Positions 1 to 7,920 of a stretch of 14,459 nucleotides of DNA are shown here, in pieces. How positions within the stretch are numbered: position 1 is the stretch's first letter; each line of letters starts with the position of its first letter. Position numbers and translations under genes: made by a program. Origin of the DNA: Rickettsiales bacterium (lineage in GTDB: Bacteria; Pseudomonadota; Alphaproteobacteria; Rickettsiales; 21-14-0-20-44-7). The notes beneath the pieces were generated by a model, which had not been told where the DNA came from, did no database searches, and saw only the letters and a list, made by a program, of their open reading frames with translations. The stretch lies in the NCBI GenBank assembly GCA_023301015.1, contig JALZVI010000115.1, positions 1 to 14,459 on the forward strand, read 5' to 3'.

Positions 1-345
1 AGTTATTTTGCTAGAAAACCTACGGCGTTCAAATCTGGCAAAGATTCATTGAGAAGTTTCTTTTTTCAAAATTTTGATTCTCAAGGATTCAATAATGAGT
101 CAGGATATATTACAGTGAGATTTATTGTGAATTGCAAAGGACAGGCAGGAAGATATATACTGGACCAGGTAGGATTAGATTATCAAGAGAAAAGATTTCC
201 ATCAGACTTGACAGATACTCTTCTTGTTCTGACACAGCAACTCCAAGATTGGAGACCTATGCAGTCTTGGGACAACGTATATGACAGTTATCATCATCTC
301 ACTTTTAAAATTAATAACGGTGAACTGGAAGAGATTTTACCTTAG
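1..345 (+). CDS. TonB C-terminal-like domain protein, 3' fragment
   Basis: The frame is open from base 1, reading Ser-Tyr-Phe-Ala-Arg-Lys, so the true start lies left of the window. A TTG at 49 could serve as a start but falls inside a conserved-looking stretch. The visible 114 residues contain GYITVRFIVNCKGQAGRY, the beta-strand pattern of TonB C-terminal-like domains, and end in a strand-like LTFKINNGELEEILP. Proteins of this type occur in Bacteroidota as secreted or periplasmic proteins of unknown role, often beside TPR lipoproteins, as here. The next gene starts inside its 3' end, which suggests translational coupling. No membrane anchor can be judged because the N-terminus is missing. 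The family assignment is recalled from pattern and not from a search; a role in energy transduction is not implied. Confidence 0.7.
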   Translation, partial: SYFARKPTAFKSGKDSLRSFFFQNFDSQGFNNESGYITVRFIVNCKGQAGRYILDQVGLDYQEKRFPSDLTDTLLVLTQQLQDWRPMQSWDNVYDSYHHLTFKINNGELEEILP

Positions 346-1171
346 TGTATGTTTAGTGTTCTTGCTGAGTTGTGATCAGACCTTAACAAAAGAAACTTAT
401 CAGCTCATGGATGCGAATCAGAGGCGAAAACTATCATCTGATTATGTATCACTTGCAAATAGAACCACTCTGGGTTCACCTCAATACATGCAACTGTTAG
501 AAAAAGCGTTAAGGATAAATCCTAAAAACGAAGTAGCTCACATGGACCTGAGTATGCCTTATCTGTATTCTGGCAGATACAAAGAATGGAATTACCACAG
601 TTCTAAAGTTGTAAAACTCAATCCCAAAGAATGGCAAGGATGGAGAGGCTACCACAAGCTGTTTTATTTTAGAGATTATGGAGGTGCACTTTATGACTTA
701 GATGCAACGGACACATTGACGCTTAACAAGACGGATATGGCTCAGAACAAGTCAGTGGATTATCTCCGTGGCTTGTGTTATCTCGGATTGAAAAACAATG
801 AAAAAGCCCTTGAGTATTTCAATATATACATCGATAAAGAAAATGAAAACAACGATGGCAACCGAATAGATATTATGGCTTATGTCTACAAGGCCATAAT
901 AGCCAATGACCAGCAAGCATATAAAAAAGCACTAGAGTTGTGCGCAATGGTAAACCCTAAAAAAATTAACGCTGATACTTATTACCAGCAATCCATTGCG
1001 CATTTTATGCTTGGTAATATCCAAGAAGCAAGCACGACAATAAATAAATGTAAATCCGCCTATAAAGATGACAATTACAACAAGGCCTTTACATATGAAC
1101 CCCTTAACCAGCTCTATCTTAATACAATTGAAAAATTAGAAAATGATATCGGTTGTTTTATAGAGCACTAA
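320..1171 (+). CDS. TPR-repeat lipoprotein
   Basis: I place the start at the GTG at 320. It gives a compact lipoprotein signal, MNWKRFYLSVCLVFLLSC, with the lipobox LLSC and the lipidated cysteine at residue 18. An ATG at 281 would add 13 residues and is the alternative. The 283-residue protein has helical repeats of TPR type: about residues 53-90 (LLEKALRINPKNEVAHMDLS), 150-180 (VDYLRGLCYLGLKNNEKALEYF) and 220-250 (YYQQSIAHFMLGNIQEA). It is probably anchored in the periplasmic face of a membrane and binds a protein partner, but no specific function is visible. It overlaps the 3' end of the TonB-like gene by 26 bp, so the two are likely co-translated and may act together. No Shine-Dalgarno sequence precedes either start, as expected for Bacteroidota. 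Confidence 0.8.
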   Translation: MNWKRFYLSVCLVFLLSCDQTLTKETYQLMDANQRRKLSSDYVSLANRTTLGSPQYMQLLEKALRINPKNEVAHMDLSMPYLYSGRYKEWNYHSSKVVKLNPKEWQGWRGYHKLFYFRDYGGALYDLDATDTLTLNKTDMAQNKSVDYLRGLCYLGLKNNEKALEYFNIYIDKENENNDGNRIDIMAYVYKAIIANDQQAYKKALELCAMVNPKKINADTYYQQSIAHFMLGNIQEASTTINKCKSAYKDDNYNKAFTYEPLNQLYLNTIEKLENDIGCFIEH

Positions 1172-1217
1172 CTTCTTGAAAACACTTTCGATTCTATTAT
1201 TCAATAACTACAAAATC

Positions 1218-1694
1218 ATGAATACTACTCTCATTTCCTCTCAAATAGCAAAACACATAAGAGAACTCTACTTAGGAACCAATTGGACGGTTTCTAATCT
1301 TAAAGAGCACCTATCTGATGTAAGTTGGGATCAAGCTAACAAGTCTATTTATGGTCTGAATTCTATCCTGGCACTTACTTACCACATTCATTATTATCTG
1401 TTGGCTCATATAGCATTTATTAAAACTGGAGAACTGAGTTCTCAGGACAAATACAGTTTTGATCACCCTGAAATCACAAGTCAAATTGAATGGGAGAATT
1501 ATAAACTTAAGTTGTGGGAAGAAGTAGAAATCTATGCGTTATTGATAGAAAAGATGACAGATAAAGAATTAAACAACACATTCAAAGACGAGAAGTATGG
1601 CAATTATTATCGCAATCTCAATGGTGTAATAGAGCATGGGCATTACCATCTAGGTCAGATTGTTCTTATTAAAAAGATACTTAAAACCGCATAA
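1218..1694 (+). CDS. DinB-fold (DUF1572-like) putative metalloenzyme
   Basis: The protein has 158 residues from the ATG at 1218. A TTG at 1176 would extend it but adds an unconvincing N-terminus. The all-helical pattern carries histidines at positions matching the metal triad of the DinB/YfiT four-helix-bundle superfamily: His56 or His58 in YHIHYY, and His140 and His144 in IEHGHYHLGQ. The stretch DEKYGNYYRNLNGVIEH is typical of the Bacteroidota DUF1572-like branch. Relatives include thiol transferases (bacillithiol- or mycothiol-dependent), but the substrate of this branch is unknown. The gene starts 46 bp after the TPR lipoprotein and may be read with it. Despite the name, the family is not a DNA polymerase. 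Confidence 0.8.
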   Translation: MNTTLISSQIAKHIRELYLGTNWTVSNLKEHLSDVSWDQANKSIYGLNSILALTYHIHYYLLAHIAFIKTGELSSQDKYSFDHPEITSQIEWENYKLKLWEEVEIYALLIEKMTDKELNNTFKDEKYGNYYRNLNGVIEHGHYHLGQIVLIKKILKTA

Positions 1695-1696
1695 GC

Positions 1697-1726
1697 AAAA
1701 AAAAAGCCAGCTATAACTAGCCGGCT
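1697..1726 (-). terminator. Rho-independent terminator between dinB-like and iscA
   Basis: The arms AGCC-a-GCTA and TAGC-c-GGCT pair around a TAAC loop (1705-1726), with one mismatch. On the - strand the hairpin is followed by nine T (complement of 1697-1705), so it ends iscS-iscU-iscA transcription 30 nt after the iscA stop. On the + strand only a weak AT-rich tail follows, so termination for the DinB-like gene would be less efficient. Confidence 0.85.
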
Positions 1727-1755
1727 ATTTAATATTTATATTTTATAATCTATTT

Positions 1756-2085
1756 CTAAACGGCGAAACTCTCTCCACAGCCACAAGTTCTTGCAGCATT
1801 GGGATTATTGAAAAAGAAGCCTTTCCCATTGAGACCACCAGAAAACTCTAATGTTGTATTGCACAGATATAAAAATGATTTTAAGTCTGTTACTACTTTG
1901 ACGCCATTATCTTCAAACACCTGATCATCTGGAAGATCAGCATCGTCAAAGTCAAGATTGTATGATAATCCCGAACAACCTCCACTGGTTACAGATACTC
2001 TTACAAAGTGATTATCCAGACTCATGTCGGACTCCTTCATAAGTTCTACAACCTTGGATTTAGCACTGTCTGCGACAAATAGCAT
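1756..2085 (-). CDS. iscA: Iron-sulfur cluster carrier IscA/SufA/ErpA (HesB family)
   Basis: This A-type carrier takes Fe-S clusters (or iron) from the IscU scaffold and delivers them to apoproteins in the cytoplasm. At 109 residues it matches the family length. The three ligand cysteines are present: Cys37 in SGGCSGLSY, and Cys101 and Cys103 in the C-terminal TCGCGESF. The N-terminus MLFVADSAKSKVVEL aligns with the usual first strand and helix, which supports the ATG at 2085. It is the last gene of the cluster, 51 nt after iscU, and is followed by a strong terminator. Sequence alone cannot separate IscA, SufA and ErpA; the name follows the neighbours. No Shine-Dalgarno sequence is visible. 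Confidence 0.93.
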   Translation of the reverse strand: MLFVADSAKSKVVELMKESDMSLDNHFVRVSVTSGGCSGLSYNLDFDDADLPDDQVFEDNGVKVVTDLKSFLYLCNTTLEFSGGLNGKGFFFNNPNAARTCGCGESFAV

Positions 2086-2121
2086 AGTCAGAAAATTTAA
2101 GCGTTTACTTATTAATGAGAG

Positions 2122-2137
2122 AGAGGTTACAACCTCT
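2122..2137 (-). repeat. Inverted repeat at the iscU stop
   Basis: AGAGGTT and AACCTCT form a perfect 7-bp inverted repeat separated by 2 nt (a 6-bp stem with a 4-nt loop in RNA). It abuts the iscU stop codon in the iscU-iscA intergenic space. No T tract follows on the - strand, so it is not an obvious terminator. It may stabilise or process the mRNA 3' of iscU; that is inference. Confidence 0.5.
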
Positions 2138-2520
2138 TAAACATTCTTTGATTTATAGTCCTTTATTGCGCTTTTGATAGCGTCTTCTGCAAGAACTGAA
2201 CAGTGAATTTTTACCGGCGGTAAAGCTAATTCTTCAACAATAGCCATATTATCTATTGCCATCGCTTCATCTATTGACTTTCCTTTGAGCCACTCAGTAG
2301 CTAAAGAAGAAGATGCGATAGCTGATCCACAACCAAATGTTTTGAACTTAGCGTCTTTGATAATATTAGTTTGCTCGTCTACTTCTATCTGTAGTCTCAT
2401 CACATCACCACATTCAGGTGCTCCTACGAGTCCTGTACCTACAGTTTTACTGCTTTTATCTAGCGTACCTACGTTCTTTGGTGTCTTGAAGTGGTCTAGT
2501 AATTTTTGAGAATATGCCAT
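2137..2520 (-). CDS. iscU: Fe-S cluster assembly scaffold IscU
   Basis: IscU is the scaffold on which [2Fe-2S] and [4Fe-4S] clusters are built from sulfur supplied by IscS. The 127-residue protein has every assembly ligand: Cys37 and Asp39 in GAPECGDVM, Cys64 in GCGSAIASSS, and His106 and Cys107 in KIHCSVLAEDAI. The chaperone-recognition motif LPPVK is intact at 100-104, although no hscA or hscB gene lies in the window. The start MAYSQKLLDHF matches the family start. It lies 74 nt after iscS and 51 nt before iscA, and the three genes are probably one operon. No Shine-Dalgarno sequence precedes the ATG. Confidence 0.97.
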   Translation of the reverse strand: MAYSQKLLDHFKTPKNVGTLDKSSKTVGTGLVGAPECGDVMRLQIEVDEQTNIIKDAKFKTFGCGSAIASSSLATEWLKGKSIDEAMAIDNMAIVEELALPPVKIHCSVLAEDAIKSAIKDYKSKNV

Positions 2521-2567
2521 AGCTATTTTGTTTTAGTCTTTTGTAATAACAATTTAATTCTAATTAT

Positions 2568-2587
2568 AGTTCAATAATCATTGAACT
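2568..2587 (-). repeat. 8-bp perfect inverted repeat between iscS and iscU
   Basis: AGTTCAAT and ATTGAACT pair perfectly around a 4-nt loop, a few bases after the iscS stop and about 47 nt before the iscU ATG. On the - strand no T run follows, so a simple terminator is unlikely. It could be an intercistronic mRNA hairpin that sets the relative amounts of IscS and IscU, or an operator palindrome. The sequence does not decide between these. Confidence 0.6.
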
Positions 2588-2594
2588 CACTTAT

Positions 2595-3815
2595 CTAGTG
2601 CTCCGACCATTCTACCTGGCTCAGATCGATACCTTCTTTGTACATTTCCCATATTGGACTTAAGTCTCTCATATGTTGTACACCTTGTGATACCTGTGCT
2701 ATTGCTAAATCGATCTCTTCTTCTGTCGTAAATCTTCCTAGACTAAATCTAATTGAAGAATGCGCCAAATCATCTCCTAGCCCCAATGCAATCAATACAT
2801 ACGATGGCTCCAAAGAAGCTGATGTACAAGCTGATCCTGAAGAAACACCGATATTCTGGTTAAATGTCATCATAAGACCCTCCCCTTCTACATGCTTGAA
2901 AGAGATATTAGTTACATGCGGCATTCTGTGTTCTACATTACCGTTGATATATGTCTCTTCTATCTGACATAGGCCTTTCTCAAGTTTATCTCTCAATCCA
3001 GATAACCTTTTAGCATCTGCATCCATTTCAGCTTTAGCTAATTCGGCAGCTTTTCCCATACCTACAATACCTGGTACATTAAGTGTTCCAGATCTCATTC
3101 CTCTCTCGTGTCCACCACCATCAATCTGTGACGTAACCTTAACTCTTGGGTTCTTTCTATTTACATACAAAACACCTACGCCTTTAGGGCCATACATTTT
3201 GTGACCTGTAAATGCCATTAAGTGTATGCCTAACGCTTTAGGGTCAATAGGAATCTTACCTACAGATTGTGTAGCATCACTCATGAAAAGAACACCTTTC
3301 TCAGCACATAATGCCCCAATTTCTTTCATAGGCTGGATAACACCTGTTTCATTGTTGGCATACATTACGGATACCAATATCGTCTTATCTGTTATAGCTG
3401 CTGCTATATCTTCAACTTTTACCAGGCCATCTGATTGCACGTCTAGGTAAGTTACCTGACCGCCCATTTTCTCTATTTTCTTACAAGAATCTAGAACGGC
3501 TTTATGCTCAGTCTTAAGGGTAATTATATGGTTACCTTTTTTGCTGTACATCTCATATACACCTTTTAGAGCTAGATTATCTGACTCTGTAGCACCAGAA
3601 GTAAATATCACTTCTCTTGGATCTGCGTTAATAAGATCAGCAACTTGTTGTCTTGCTTTATCTACACCAGATTCTGCGGCCCAACCAAATGGGTGATTTC
3701 TACTGGCTGAGTTACCGTATTTATTATTGAAATATGGTAACATTTCATCAATTACTCTAGGATCTACAGGGGTTGTAGCATTATTATCTAGATAAATGAG
3801 TCTATTATCGGTCAT
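2595..3815 (-). CDS. iscS: Cysteine desulfurase IscS
   Basis: This PLP enzyme converts L-cysteine to L-alanine and passes the persulfide sulfur to IscU and other acceptors. The 406-residue protein has the length and layout of housekeeping IscS. The N-terminus is [14 protein letters not shown], His104 lies in [11 protein letters not shown], and Asp180 in SDATQSVGK contacts the cofactor. Lys206 in [11 protein letters not shown] forms the PLP aldimine, and Cys330 in [17 protein letters not shown] carries the persulfide. The C-terminus [18 protein letters not shown] is the IscU-docking tail of group I IscS rather than SufS. It heads the cluster, and no iscR regulator lies upstream. A TAnnTTTG promoter element sits 26 nt before the ATG. 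No Shine-Dalgarno sequence is present. Confidence 0.97.
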   Translation of the reverse strand: MTDNRLIYLDNNATTPVDPRVIDEMLPYFNNKYGNSASRNHPFGWAAESGVDKARQQVADLINADPREVIFTSGATESDNLALKGVYEMYSKKGNHIITLKTEHKAVLDSCKKIEKMGGQVTYLDVQSDGLVKVEDIAAAITDKTILVSVMYANNETGVIQPMKEIGALCAEKGVLFMSDATQSVGKIPIDPKALGIHLMAFTGHKMYGPKGVGVLYVNRKNPRVKVTSQIDGGGHERGMRSGTLNVPGIVGMGKAAELAKAEMDADAKRLSGLRDKLEKGLCQIEETYINGNVEHRMPHVTNISFKHVEGEGLMMTFNQNIGVSSGSACTSASLEPSYVLIALGLGDDLAHSSIRFSLGRFTTEEEIDLAIAQVSQGVQHMRDLSPIWEMYKEGIDLSQVEWSEH

Positions 3816-3841
3816 GATTGGTATTAATATGAATTAATGCG

Positions 3842-3849
3842 CAAATATA
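3842..3849 (-). promoter_or_regulatory. Candidate Bacteroidota -7 promoter element for iscS
   Basis: The - strand reads TATATTTG, an exact match to the Bacteroidota primary-sigma -7 element TAnnTTTG. It would place the transcript start about 15-20 nt before the iscS ATG. A clear -33 TTG is not seen at the usual distance, so the assignment rests on the -7 element and its position. Confidence 0.5.
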
Positions 3850-3919
3850 TGTTAATAAAGTGACTATAGCCCTTTATTAATATGTCATAGAACTAACATC
3901 CAACTCACAATTAGGTTCT

Positions 3920-3954
3920 AAAAAAAAATAGCTACTCGATATATCGAATAGCTA
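3920..3954 (-). terminator. Rho-independent terminator of the M23 peptidase gene
   Basis: TAGCTA-c-TCGATA and TATCGA-a-TAGCTA form a long, nearly perfect palindromic hairpin (3929-3954). Read on the - strand it is followed by nine T (complement of 3920-3928). It lies about 75 nt after the peptidase stop and upstream of the iscS promoter, so it separates the two transcription units. On the + strand only AAAAATTG follows, so it works one way. Confidence 0.85.
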
Positions 3955-4028
3955 AAAATTGTGTTTGAGTATATTCTCACGATTAGTGGAATATTAAATA
4001 AAGTTGGTTATGTCTTGTTTAGTAATTT

Positions 4029-5012
4029 CTAATAATCAAATGATTGATTTTGAACTGCTGCTCTCTGAACGAGTTCTTTGTATTCTCCTGTTGTCAAGCC
4101 ATCCATACAATAGTCAATTGGGTTAACGGGTTTGTCATTGATTCTCACTTCGTAATGCAGGTGTGGTGCTGTAGAAGTACCCGTGCTACCTATCATTCCT
4201 ATTTGTTGTCCTTTGGAAACTTTGTCTCCTTGCTTTACGATAACCTCAGACATGTGGGCATATAGCGTTGTATAACCAAATCCATGATCTATAATAACAT
4301 TATTTCCGTATCCTTTCTTTCTTTTCTGTACACGTTTAATAACACCACGACCTGTCGCCTGAATTGCAGTGCCTTTAGGCGCTGTAAAGTCTATGCCTTT
4401 ATGGAATTTTTTCACTTTATGTACGGGATGTAATCTTATACCGTAACCAGACATAGCTCTCATACTTCTTACAAGCTTATCCTCTTGAACAGGCTTCATA
4501 GAAGGAATAGACATGAGTTTCTTTTCTCTTTGCTTTGCTAATGCGAATATGGTATCGAGGCTATTTCTTTGTATTTCTATCTTTCTCTTAAGCTTTTCTA
4601 CTTGTGTATTAGCCTCATCAATCAATTCTGCTGATGATTCATAGTTGGAGTAGTATTGATTCTCGCTACCTCCGGTTCCACCATCCCAGATAGATTCATC
4701 AATAGGATCTATGCCGAATATGACTCTATGTACTTCTGTATCTTTAGTATGTAAGGCGTTTAATTGGCTAGTGATTGAACCAAAATCTTGCGAGAGTGAA
4801 TTGAATTGATTTTCCATCTGCGCCATCTCCCTTCTCATCGCCAACTCGTTAGGCGTAGGTATTATAGTATACGCTATGGTATAAAGTCCAAATGCACAGG
4901 CCAGTATCAATGTTGAAAATCCTAAAATCTTAAATAATCCTTGCTTCCAGGTTGTAGAAACCTTTTCGTACTGTAATGTCGATGTATTAAATACGTATTT
5001 CTCTTTTCTCAT
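4029..5012 (-). CDS. Membrane-anchored M23 family metallopeptidase (LytM-type)
   Basis: This is a probable peptidoglycan endopeptidase or an activator of one, acting on the periplasmic side. The 327-residue protein has a short cytoplasmic N-terminus, one membrane segment at about 30-51, a coiled-coil-like region at about 55-165, and a C-terminal LytM domain. The zinc and catalytic residues are intact: His204 and Asp208 (FHKGIDF), His253 (LYAHMSEV), and His284 and His286 (TAPHLHYEVR). The N-terminal pattern KYVFNTSTLQYEKV is characteristic of the Bacteroidota version. The gene is divergent from alaS, a neighbourhood I recall as common in Bacteroidota. Because the residues are complete, it is more likely an active enzyme than a degenerate EnvC-type activator. 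The substrate bond is not determined. Confidence 0.92.
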   Translation of the reverse strand: MRKEKYVFNTSTLQYEKVSTTWKQGLFKILGFSTLILACAFGLYTIAYTIIPTPNELAMRREMAQMENQFNSLSQDFGSITSQLNALHTKDTEVHRVIFGIDPIDESIWDGGTGGSENQYYSNYESSAELIDEANTQVEKLKRKIEIQRNSLDTIFALAKQREKKLMSIPSMKPVQEDKLVRSMRAMSGYGIRLHPVHKVKKFHKGIDFTAPKGTAIQATGRGVIKRVQKRKKGYGNNVIIDHGFGYTTLYAHMSEVIVKQGDKVSKGQQIGMIGSTGTSTAPHLHYEVRINDKPVNPIDYCMDGLTTGEYKELVQRAAVQNQSFDY

Positions 5013-5275
5013 GCCTACTTTAGAAGAATTAGAATTATTATTTTTGAGCTTTAAAATTACCTTTCAAGGTAGGAAACACGTTCAATTGGGTTGATTGCGC
5101 CGCTAATGTAGCGCTGAGAAAGGGAAATTCAAAATTTATTGTCTTATTAATAGATTTTATATATTTCTTTTTTCAATATGTAAAGCATTCATATACCAAC
5201 TATTAATAATACGTCTCCTTTGATAATCACTTAATGAGTTATATCGATTTTAACTTATTTGTTTAAACTTAGAAA
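5013..5275. other. Divergent intergenic region between M23 peptidase and alaS
   Basis: This 263-bp AT-rich stretch must hold the promoters of both divergent genes. I found no exact TAnnTTTG element with a properly spaced TTG on either strand; a near match, TATATTTC, lies around 5158-5166 on the + strand. A short inverted repeat, CGCTA-atg-TAGCG, lies at 5101-5113 in the M23 leader. No T-box-like structure or RNA gene is recognisable. Confidence 0.5.
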
Positions 5276-7900
5276 ATGAACTCTTCAGAAATACGTCAAG
5301 CATTTTTAGATTATTTCGCTACTAATGGCCACCATGTAGTTCCATCTGCCCCTATTGTGGTTAAAGATGACCCTACACTTATGTTTACCAATGCGGGAAT
5401 GAATCAATTCAAAGACTTCTTTCTTGGGCATCAAACCCCAAAGTATACTAGAGTCACTGATACACAAAAATGTCTGAGAGTATCTGGGAAGCATAATGAT
5501 CTCGAAGAAGTAGGTAGAGATTCCTACCACCATACTATGTTTGAGATGTTGGGAAACTGGTCATTTGGTGATTATTTCAAAGAAGAGGCTATTTTCTACG
5601 CTTGGGATTTGTTAACTCGCGTTTATGGATTAGAAAAGGAGAGAATCTACATAACTGTCTTTGAAGGAGATCATATAGATAAGACAGAAAAGGATGCTGA
5701 AGCCGTAGAATTCTGGAAGAAACATATTCCTGAAGATAGAATCCTATACTGTGACAAAAAGGATAATTTCTGGGAAATGGGTGACGTAGGGCCTTGTGGA
5801 CCATGTAGTGAGATACACTTTGACATGCGTTCTGATGCCGATAGAGCTAAAAAGCCAGGAGCTGAATTGGTCAACATGGATGATCCTTTGGTTATAGAAA
5901 TATGGAATCTCGTATTTATACAATACAATAGAAAAGCTGATGGGCTTCTAGAAGACCTTCCTAATAAGCATATTGATACAGGGATGGGTTTTGAGCGATT
6001 GTGCATGATAATCCAAGCGCAGAAAGCCAATTACGATTCAGATCTGTTTACCCCATTTATCAAATTACTTGAAAACAAAACTGGCATAACCTATACAGGC
6101 GATTACTCTGGCAAATCTATGACCGATATCGCTATGAGAGTTATCACAGATCATATAAGAGCCGTTGCGTTTACAATAGCTGATGGTGAGCTACCGAGTA
6201 ATACTGGAGCTGGCTATGTCATAAGACGTATCCTTAGAAGAGCTGTGAGATACATCTATTCTTTCCTCAATATTCAAGAGCCATTCTTCCATACGCTTGT
6301 ACCTATTCTGGCAAATCAATTCTCAGATATATTTCCTGAGCTCAAATCTCAAGAAGCATTTGTAACTAAAGTTATTCTAGAAGAAGAGAAGTCATTCCTG
6401 AGAACACTAGAAGAAGGTCTGCGTAGATTAGAAGCTCTTAAGGTTGATGATGGCACATTGAGTGGTAAAGATGCGTTTGAGTTATATGACACCTATGGAT
6501 TTCCATTTGATCTGACAAGACTCGTAGCCGAAGAAAAAGGATGGAGAGTAGATGAGAAGGGATTTGAAGCGGCATTGTCAGCTCAGAAAGAAAGAGGAAG
6601 AGCAGATGCTACCAAAGAAACCGGAGACTGGATGGTTGTGCACGAAGGTACTGAGACAGACTTTGTTGGTTACGATGAACACAGCGCAACAGATATAAAA
6701 GCGTTGAAATATAGAGTGATAAAAGAGAAAGGAACTTCATTCAATCAACTTATACTAAACAAGACACCATTCTATCCTGAAGGTGGTGGACAAGTTGGTG
6801 ACACTGGAGAGCTTACGATAGGAGGAAAAGAAATAAAGGTATTAGATACCAAAAAAGAAAACAATGTCATCGTACATTATATCGAAAGCATTCCATCAGA
6901 TCTTAAAGCTTCCATCTCTGCTAAAATAAATTCTGAAAACAGGTCACTTACCGAAAATAATCACAGTGCTACCCACCTTATGCATGCCGCACTGAGAGAA
7001 GTGCTAGGAACGCATGTCAAACAAAAAGGATCTCTCGTAAAACCAGAATTATTAAGATTTGATTTTTCTCATTTTGAAAAACTATCAGAAGAGGAAATCC
7101 TCAAAGTAGAGAAATTAGTCAACCAAAAAATAAGAGCCAACATAGCACTGCAAGAAGACAGATCTATTCCAATAGATCAAGCTAAAGAAGCTGGTGCCAT
7201 GATGTTATTCGGCGAGAAATATGGAGATAGTGTACGCATGATAACATTTGACAAATCGTACTCAAGAGAATTGTGTGGCGGTTGTCACGTGGATAATACG
7301 GGACAGATCGGTGGTTTTAAAATAGTTTCTGAATCAGGCATAGCTGCTGGCGTAAGAAGAATCACAGCCGTAACTGCTGAAGCTTATGAAGCATACCTTA
7401 CTGAAAAATTGAATCAGCTCACTACGATAGGTGCACTATTCAAAAACCAAAACGACATCGTCGCTTCTGTAACAGCATTAGACGAAGAGAACAAAGCGCT
7501 TAAAAAACAAATAGATAAACTCGTAAGTGCACAAGCCAGCAACATCAAGGGAGATCTTAGTAAAGCTGTAGCTCCTCATAATGGATTTAATTTCTTAGCT
7601 CAGAAAGTAAACATCAACGATAGTGCCGCTGTAAAAACGTTACTCTTCAATCTTGAAAAAGAAAGTGGTAGCGGCGTCTATGCACTTGGATTTGAGTCTA
7701 ATGAAAAAGCACAGATCATGATCATCATCAGTAAAGACTTAGTTGAATCTAAGGGTTACAAAGCGGGTGACCTCATAAGAGCTATCGCTAAAGACATCAA
7801 TGGTGGTGGCGGTGGTCAAGCCTTTTTTGCTTCGGCTGGTGGTAGTAATGTCGCAGGTATAGAAACAGCATTAGGTAAGATTCAAGACTTATTGGTTTAA
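5276..7900 (+). CDS. alaS: Alanyl-tRNA synthetase
   Basis: This enzyme charges tRNA-Ala with alanine and hydrolyses mischarged Ser- and Gly-tRNA-Ala. The 874-residue protein is full length (E. coli AlaRS has 876). The class II catalytic core is N-terminal, with TNAGMNQFKDFFLG and the motif 2 region around RDSYHHTMFEMLGNWSFGDYF (about 81-101). The editing domain keeps its zinc ligands His563 and His567 (HSATH), Cys667 and His671 (CGGCH). The C-Ala oligomerisation domain ends with a glycine-rich GGGGGQAFFASAGGSN. The start MNSSEIRQAFLDYF matches the family and has no Shine-Dalgarno sequence. Nothing is missing or altered. Its stop is the last base I can confidently assign to the left, Bacteroidota-like block. 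Confidence 0.98.
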   Translation: MNSSEIRQAFLDYFATNGHHVVPSAPIVVKDDPTLMFTNAGMNQFKDFFLGHQTPKYTRVTDTQKCLRVSGKHNDLEEVGRDSYHHTMFEMLGNWSFGDYFKEEAIFYAWDLLTRVYGLEKERIYITVFEGDHIDKTEKDAEAVEFWKKHIPEDRILYCDKKDNFWEMGDVGPCGPCSEIHFDMRSDADRAKKPGAELVNMDDPLVIEIWNLVFIQYNRKADGLLEDLPNKHIDTGMGFERLCMIIQAQKANYDSDLFTPFIKLLENKTGITYTGDYSGKSMTDIAMRVITDHIRAVAFTIADGELPSNTGAGYVIRRILRRAVRYIYSFLNIQEPFFHTLVPILANQFSDIFPELKSQEAFVTKVILEEEKSFLRTLEEGLRRLEALKVDDGTLSGKDAFELYDTYGFPFDLTRLVAEEKGWRVDEKGFEAALSAQKERGRADATKETGDWMVVHEGTETDFVGYDEHSATDIKALKYRVIKEKGTSFNQLILNKTPFYPEGGGQVGDTGELTIGGKEIKVLDTKKENNVIVHYIESIPSDLKASISAKINSENRSLTENNHSATHLMHAALREVLGTHVKQKGSLVKPELLRFDFSHFEKLSEEEILKVEKLVNQKIRANIALQEDRSIPIDQAKEAGAMMLFGEKYGDSVRMITFDKSYSRELCGGCHVDNTGQIGGFKIVSESGIAAGVRRITAVTAEAYEAYLTEKLNQLTTIGALFKNQNDIVASVTALDEENKALKKQIDKLVSAQASNIKGDLSKAVAPHNGFNFLAQKVNINDSAAVKTLLFNLEKESGSGVYALGFESNEKAQIMIIISKDLVESKGYKAGDLIRAIAKDINGGGGGQAFFASAGGSNVAGIETALGKIQDLLV

Positions 7901-7920
7901 CAATATTTAAAACTCTTAAC
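7901..7920. other. Probable junction between two genomic backgrounds
   Basis: Before this 20-nt stretch the genes are Bacteroidota-like with no ribosome binding sites. After it, several genes have Shine-Dalgarno sequences, and the first one lacks its N-terminal half. The frame of the following transporter stays open back only to 7879, where it runs into the alaS 3' end. The short direct repeat TTAACA (7897-7902 and 7916-7921) is the only sequence feature seen. An assembly or amplification artefact cannot be told from a true breakpoint here. Confidence 0.5.

Noticed and set aside
49..345. A complete 98-residue gene starting at TTG 49
   Set aside because: The frame is open to base 1 and the protein pattern continues upstream, so this is the end of a longer gene.
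2285..3450. Open frames on the + strand opposite iscU and iscS
   Set aside because: They are antisense shadows of strongly conserved genes and show no motif or ribosome binding site of their own.
5101..5113. Short hairpin in the M23 leader as a riboswitch or attenuator
   Set aside because: Only five base pairs with a 3-nt loop, no T tract and no alternative structure are visible.
5306..6030. Open frames on the - strand inside alaS
   Set aside because: They lie opposite an intact, fully conserved synthetase gene and encode no recognisable protein.
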